DNA of 7,575 nt from Saprospiraceae bacterium. GTDB taxonomy: Bacteria; Bacteroidota; Bacteroidia; Chitinophagales; Saprospiraceae. Under the pieces are notes generated by a model. It was not told where the DNA came from, did not search any database, and was given only the letters and a program-made list of their open reading frames with translations. The position numbers were made by a program, and so were the translations under genes. Positions 5,231 through 7,575 of this stretch are shown here, one piece after another; the first letter of the stretch is position 1; every line of letters starts with the position of its first letter. The DNA lies in contig JAHDCE010000185.1 of assembly GCA_020630045.1 (NCBI GenBank), forward strand, positions 1 to 7,575. Reading direction: 5' to 3'.

Positions 5231-7360
5231 ATGAAAACAAGATATTCGATATTTTTCCTTCTTTTATTCCCCCTTGGGCTCTGGGCCCAAATTGACAGTT
5301 TGGGACTGAGTTACGATGATGCGGATGTGGACGGACTTCCTCCTGAAATACGGGAAATCATGGAAGATTACTTGACCAACCTAGAGGAAAGTAGTGATCT
5401 TGACCCAACTGAAATCCTGGACAATTTCAGTAACTTTTACTCAAATCCTCTTGATTTGAACAAAGCGACTGAAGATGATTTAAGGGACCTTTATATCCTA
5501 TCTAACATACAAATCCAACAACTGTTGGACCATCGTAGCAAGTTCGGAAATTTAGTCAGTTTACTGGAACTCCAATCTATACCCGCATTTGACATCAACA
5601 CCATTAGAATCATCCAACCATTAGTTAGGGTTAAAGGTGATTTGGATGATTACAATGTTCCCGTATGGGAAATGATGTACAAAGGAAAGAATACGATTTA
5701 TACCCGTTTTGACCGTGTGCTTGAAAAGAAAAAGGGATTTATAGAACAAGAAGACGGAACGACGGCTTACCTAGGAGATCGCAATCGATATATCGTTCGT
5801 TTACGTCACCAATATGAAAATCGCTTGAGTTACGGACTCACTATGGAAAAAGACGCCGGTGAAGAGTTTTTTACGGGTAGCAACAAACGGATGCCGGGAT
5901 TCGATTTTTGGTCGGCCCACTTCTTCATGAAAGATATCAACAAGTGGTTGAAGGGATTTGCCCTAGGCGACTATGCCGTCAATATGGGACAAGGACTTAT
6001 CATGTTTGATGGGTTCGGTTCGGGCAAAGGGTCTTTTGTAACTGATGTAAAAAAAGGAGGACGGGCACTGCGACCCTATACCTCCATCGGAGAATTCCAA
6101 TATAAACGAGGTGCGGGAATTACCATCGGTTTGGGCGATATGGTAGAAGTTACCGGTTTCGCCTCCTATAAAGCAGTGGATGCGAATATTTCTTCCATTC
6201 TGATTTCGGGAGATTCTACAGATTTGGAAACGGAAGTATTGCAAGTCTCTTCTTTACAGACGTCCGGTCTTCACAGAACGGAAGCTGAAATTTTTGACAA
6301 GCATGCGATCAACCAATTGACTACGGGTGGAATCGTCAAGTTCAAGGGAGCCGGTTGGCATGTTGCCGGTAATTTTTTGTACAACAAATTCGGTTCAGAA
6401 CTAGATCGAACCTATCAACCTTACAATCAATTCACCTTTAATGGTGACCAATTGATCAATGGTAGCTTGGACTATTCATTCGTCTATAGAAACTTCAACT
6501 TTTTTGGTGAAACTGCCATGAGTGACAATGGAGGATTGGCAACCATCAATGGTTTGATCATGACGCCGGACAAGCATGTGGACCTCGCCATTATTTACCG
6601 AAATTATCAGAAGGAATACCAAACATTGACGCCGAATGTATTCGGTGAAACTTCACAAGGAGCCAATGAACAAGGTCTATATTTGGGATTAAAAGTAAAG
6701 CCTAATAAACACTGGATATTTTCCGGATATTTTGATGCCTGGAAACATCCTTGGATGAGATTCGTGACGGATGGACCTTCAACCGGTGCAGAATACTTTG
6801 CTCGAATCACCTATAAACGGAAACGAAAAATGCGGGCTTATATCCAGTTCCGTGACGAGTTTAAGGAAAGGAACCTTCCGGAAAATGAAAACAATCATGA
6901 CTTTTTGGTGGACACCCGTAAAACCTATTTACGATTTCATATAGACAATAAAGTAACAAAGGCCCTAGAACTACGAAATCGTGCTGAGTTCTCTTGGTTT
7001 GACGACGGAAGTGGCATGAATTACAATGGGTATATGCTTTTACAAGATGTCATATATAAGCCTATCGGATTCCCGCTCCATATCACAGGTCGATTCGCCT
7101 TGTTTGATGTGAATGATTCGGATGCCCGTATTTATGCATATGAAAACGATATCCTTTACAGTTTTGCCATTCCGGGATATAATAATAAAGGAACCCGATT
7201 TTATATCAATTTAAGATATCGTGGTATCCGTAATATGACACTTGAGTTGAGATTCGCTCAGACCTACTATTCCGACCAGGATACTTTTGGAAGCGGCAAT
7301 GAATTGATTGACGGAAATACCCGATCTGAAATCAAAGCACAAGTAAAATATAAATTCTAA
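5231..7360 (+). CDS. Helix-hairpin-helix domain fused to a large outer-membrane beta-barrel
   Basis: The protein is 709 residues. A signal peptide covers about 1-19 (cleavage after LWA, before Gln20). An acidic, helical stretch follows (about 28-72), then a ComEA-like tandem helix-hairpin-helix region (about 74-134) beginning LDLNKATEDDL and including QQLLDHRSKFGNL and ELQSIPAFD. From about 150 to the end there are many amphipathic beta strands with aromatic girdles and polar turns, and the last residue is Phe after KAQVKYK, a typical outer-membrane beta signal. The layout implies a periplasmic HhH domain attached to an outer-membrane barrel. The glycine-rich DNA-contacting hairpins of ComEA (GIG type) are replaced here by YILSN and IPAFD, so DNA binding should not be assumed. 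I recall similar HhH-barrel proteins in other Bacteroidota, usually annotated only by the HhH domain. It lies 36 bp after the smaller barrel gene and 3 bp before the DinB-like gene, so an operon is likely. Confidence 0.8.
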   Translation: MKTRYSIFFLLLFPLGLWAQIDSLGLSYDDADVDGLPPEIREIMEDYLTNLEESSDLDPTEILDNFSNFYSNPLDLNKATEDDLRDLYILSNIQIQQLLDHRSKFGNLVSLLELQSIPAFDINTIRIIQPLVRVKGDLDDYNVPVWEMMYKGKNTIYTRFDRVLEKKKGFIEQEDGTTAYLGDRNRYIVRLRHQYENRLSYGLTMEKDAGEEFFTGSNKRMPGFDFWSAHFFMKDINKWLKGFALGDYAVNMGQGLIMFDGFGSGKGSFVTDVKKGGRALRPYTSIGEFQYKRGAGITIGLGDMVEVTGFASYKAVDANISSILISGDSTDLETEVLQVSSLQTSGLHRTEAEIFDKHAINQLTTGGIVKFKGAGWHVAGNFLYNKFGSELDRTYQPYNQFTFNGDQLINGSLDYSFVYRNFNFFGETAMSDNGGLATINGLIMTPDKHVDLAIIYRNYQKEYQTLTPNVFGETSQGANEQGLYLGLKVKPNKHWIFSGYFDAWKHPWMRFVTDGPSTGAEYFARITYKRKRKMRAYIQFRDEFKERNLPENENNHDFLVDTRKTYLRFHIDNKVTKALELRNRAEFSWFDDGSGMNYNGYMLLQDVIYKPIGFPLHITGRFALFDVNDSDARIYAYENDILYSFAIPGYNNKGTRFYINLRYRGIRNMTLELRFAQTYYSDQDTFGSGNELIDGNTRSEIKAQVKYKF

Positions 7361-7363
7361 TTG

Positions 7364-7575
7364 ATGAGATATACCGATCTTGGAGAAAACGAATATGCCC
7401 AATATTACAAAGCTTATATTTCGCAAGTCGGTGATATTGATATCAGAACGGCTTTGGACGAACATGGAGCATCGGCTCTAAAGTTTCTAGCATCCATTCC
7501 TTCTGAAAAATGGGATTATAGATATGCCCCGGGCAAATGGAGTATCAAGGAAATTGTCTTACACCTTATAGATAC
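7364..7575 (+). CDS. DinB/YfiT-like family protein, N-terminal part (cut by window end)
   Basis: Seventy complete codons are present before the window ends. The visible part starts MRYTDLGENEYAQYY and reaches YAPGKWSIKEIVLHLID. The GKWS-[IV]-[KR]-[EQ]-[IV]-x-x-H-[LI]-x-D block is the hallmark of the DinB_2/YfiT-like metal-binding four-helix-bundle family, and His67 would be the first of its three metal ligands. The other two ligands lie beyond the window. Members include thiol transferases and many proteins of unknown activity; nothing visible chooses among them. No signal peptide is present, so it is cytoplasmic. The ATG lies 3 bp after the stop of the HhH-barrel gene, which suggests co-transcription and possibly coupled translation. 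Confidence 0.85.
   Translation, partial: MRYTDLGENEYAQYYKAYISQVGDIDIRTALDEHGASALKFLASIPSEKWDYRYAPGKWSIKEIVLHLID

Noticed and set aside
5231..7360. Calling the HhH-barrel gene comEA or a competence gene
   Set aside because: The DNA-contact hairpins are altered, most of the protein is a barrel, and no other competence genes are in the window.

Overview
This window reads as chromosomal DNA from a member of the Bacteroidota. Four things point there: a secreted M43 metalloprotease ending in a type IX secretion (T9SS) C-terminal sorting domain, a TAnnTTTG-type promoter upstream of it, an outer-membrane barrel fused to a helix-hairpin-helix domain of a kind I know from this phylum, and start codons without clear Shine-Dalgarno sequences. 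A class such as Saprospiria, Chitinophagia or Flavobacteriia is plausible, but I cannot choose among them from the sequence alone. I see no phage, transposase, CRISPR, rRNA or tRNA genes.

Layout. Bases 1-392 hold no gene but are rich in repeats: a strong hairpin flanked by direct repeats (61-138), a 167-bp unit bounded by perfect 18-bp inverted repeats (146-312), and a GC-rich intrinsic terminator serving the minus-strand gene to its right (329-360). Next come two minus-strand genes: the secreted M43 metalloprotease (393-2063), with a candidate promoter at 2195-2225, and a six-helix membrane protein (2281-2928). Divergent from the membrane protein is a short cytoplasmic family 1 glycosidase (3065-4255, plus). 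Three closely spaced plus-strand genes follow: a PorV/UPF0164-like outer-membrane barrel protein (4346-5194), a periplasmic helix-hairpin-helix domain fused to a large outer-membrane barrel (5231-7360), and the start of a DinB/YfiT-like protein cut by the window edge (7364 onward).

How the genes fit together. The metalloprotease is an independent secreted hydrolase, probably T9SS cargo. The glycosidase has an intact catalytic pair but no signal peptide, so it should act on sugars already inside the cell. The two barrel genes are 36 bp apart and look like a co-expressed outer-membrane pair of unknown function; they are the most interesting protein-level signal here. The DinB-like gene begins 3 bp after the second barrel gene and is probably in the same transcript, although its role need not be related. 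Most of the window is ordinary core-type Bacteroidota sequence. The least explained parts are the barrel pair and the repeat-rich left edge.
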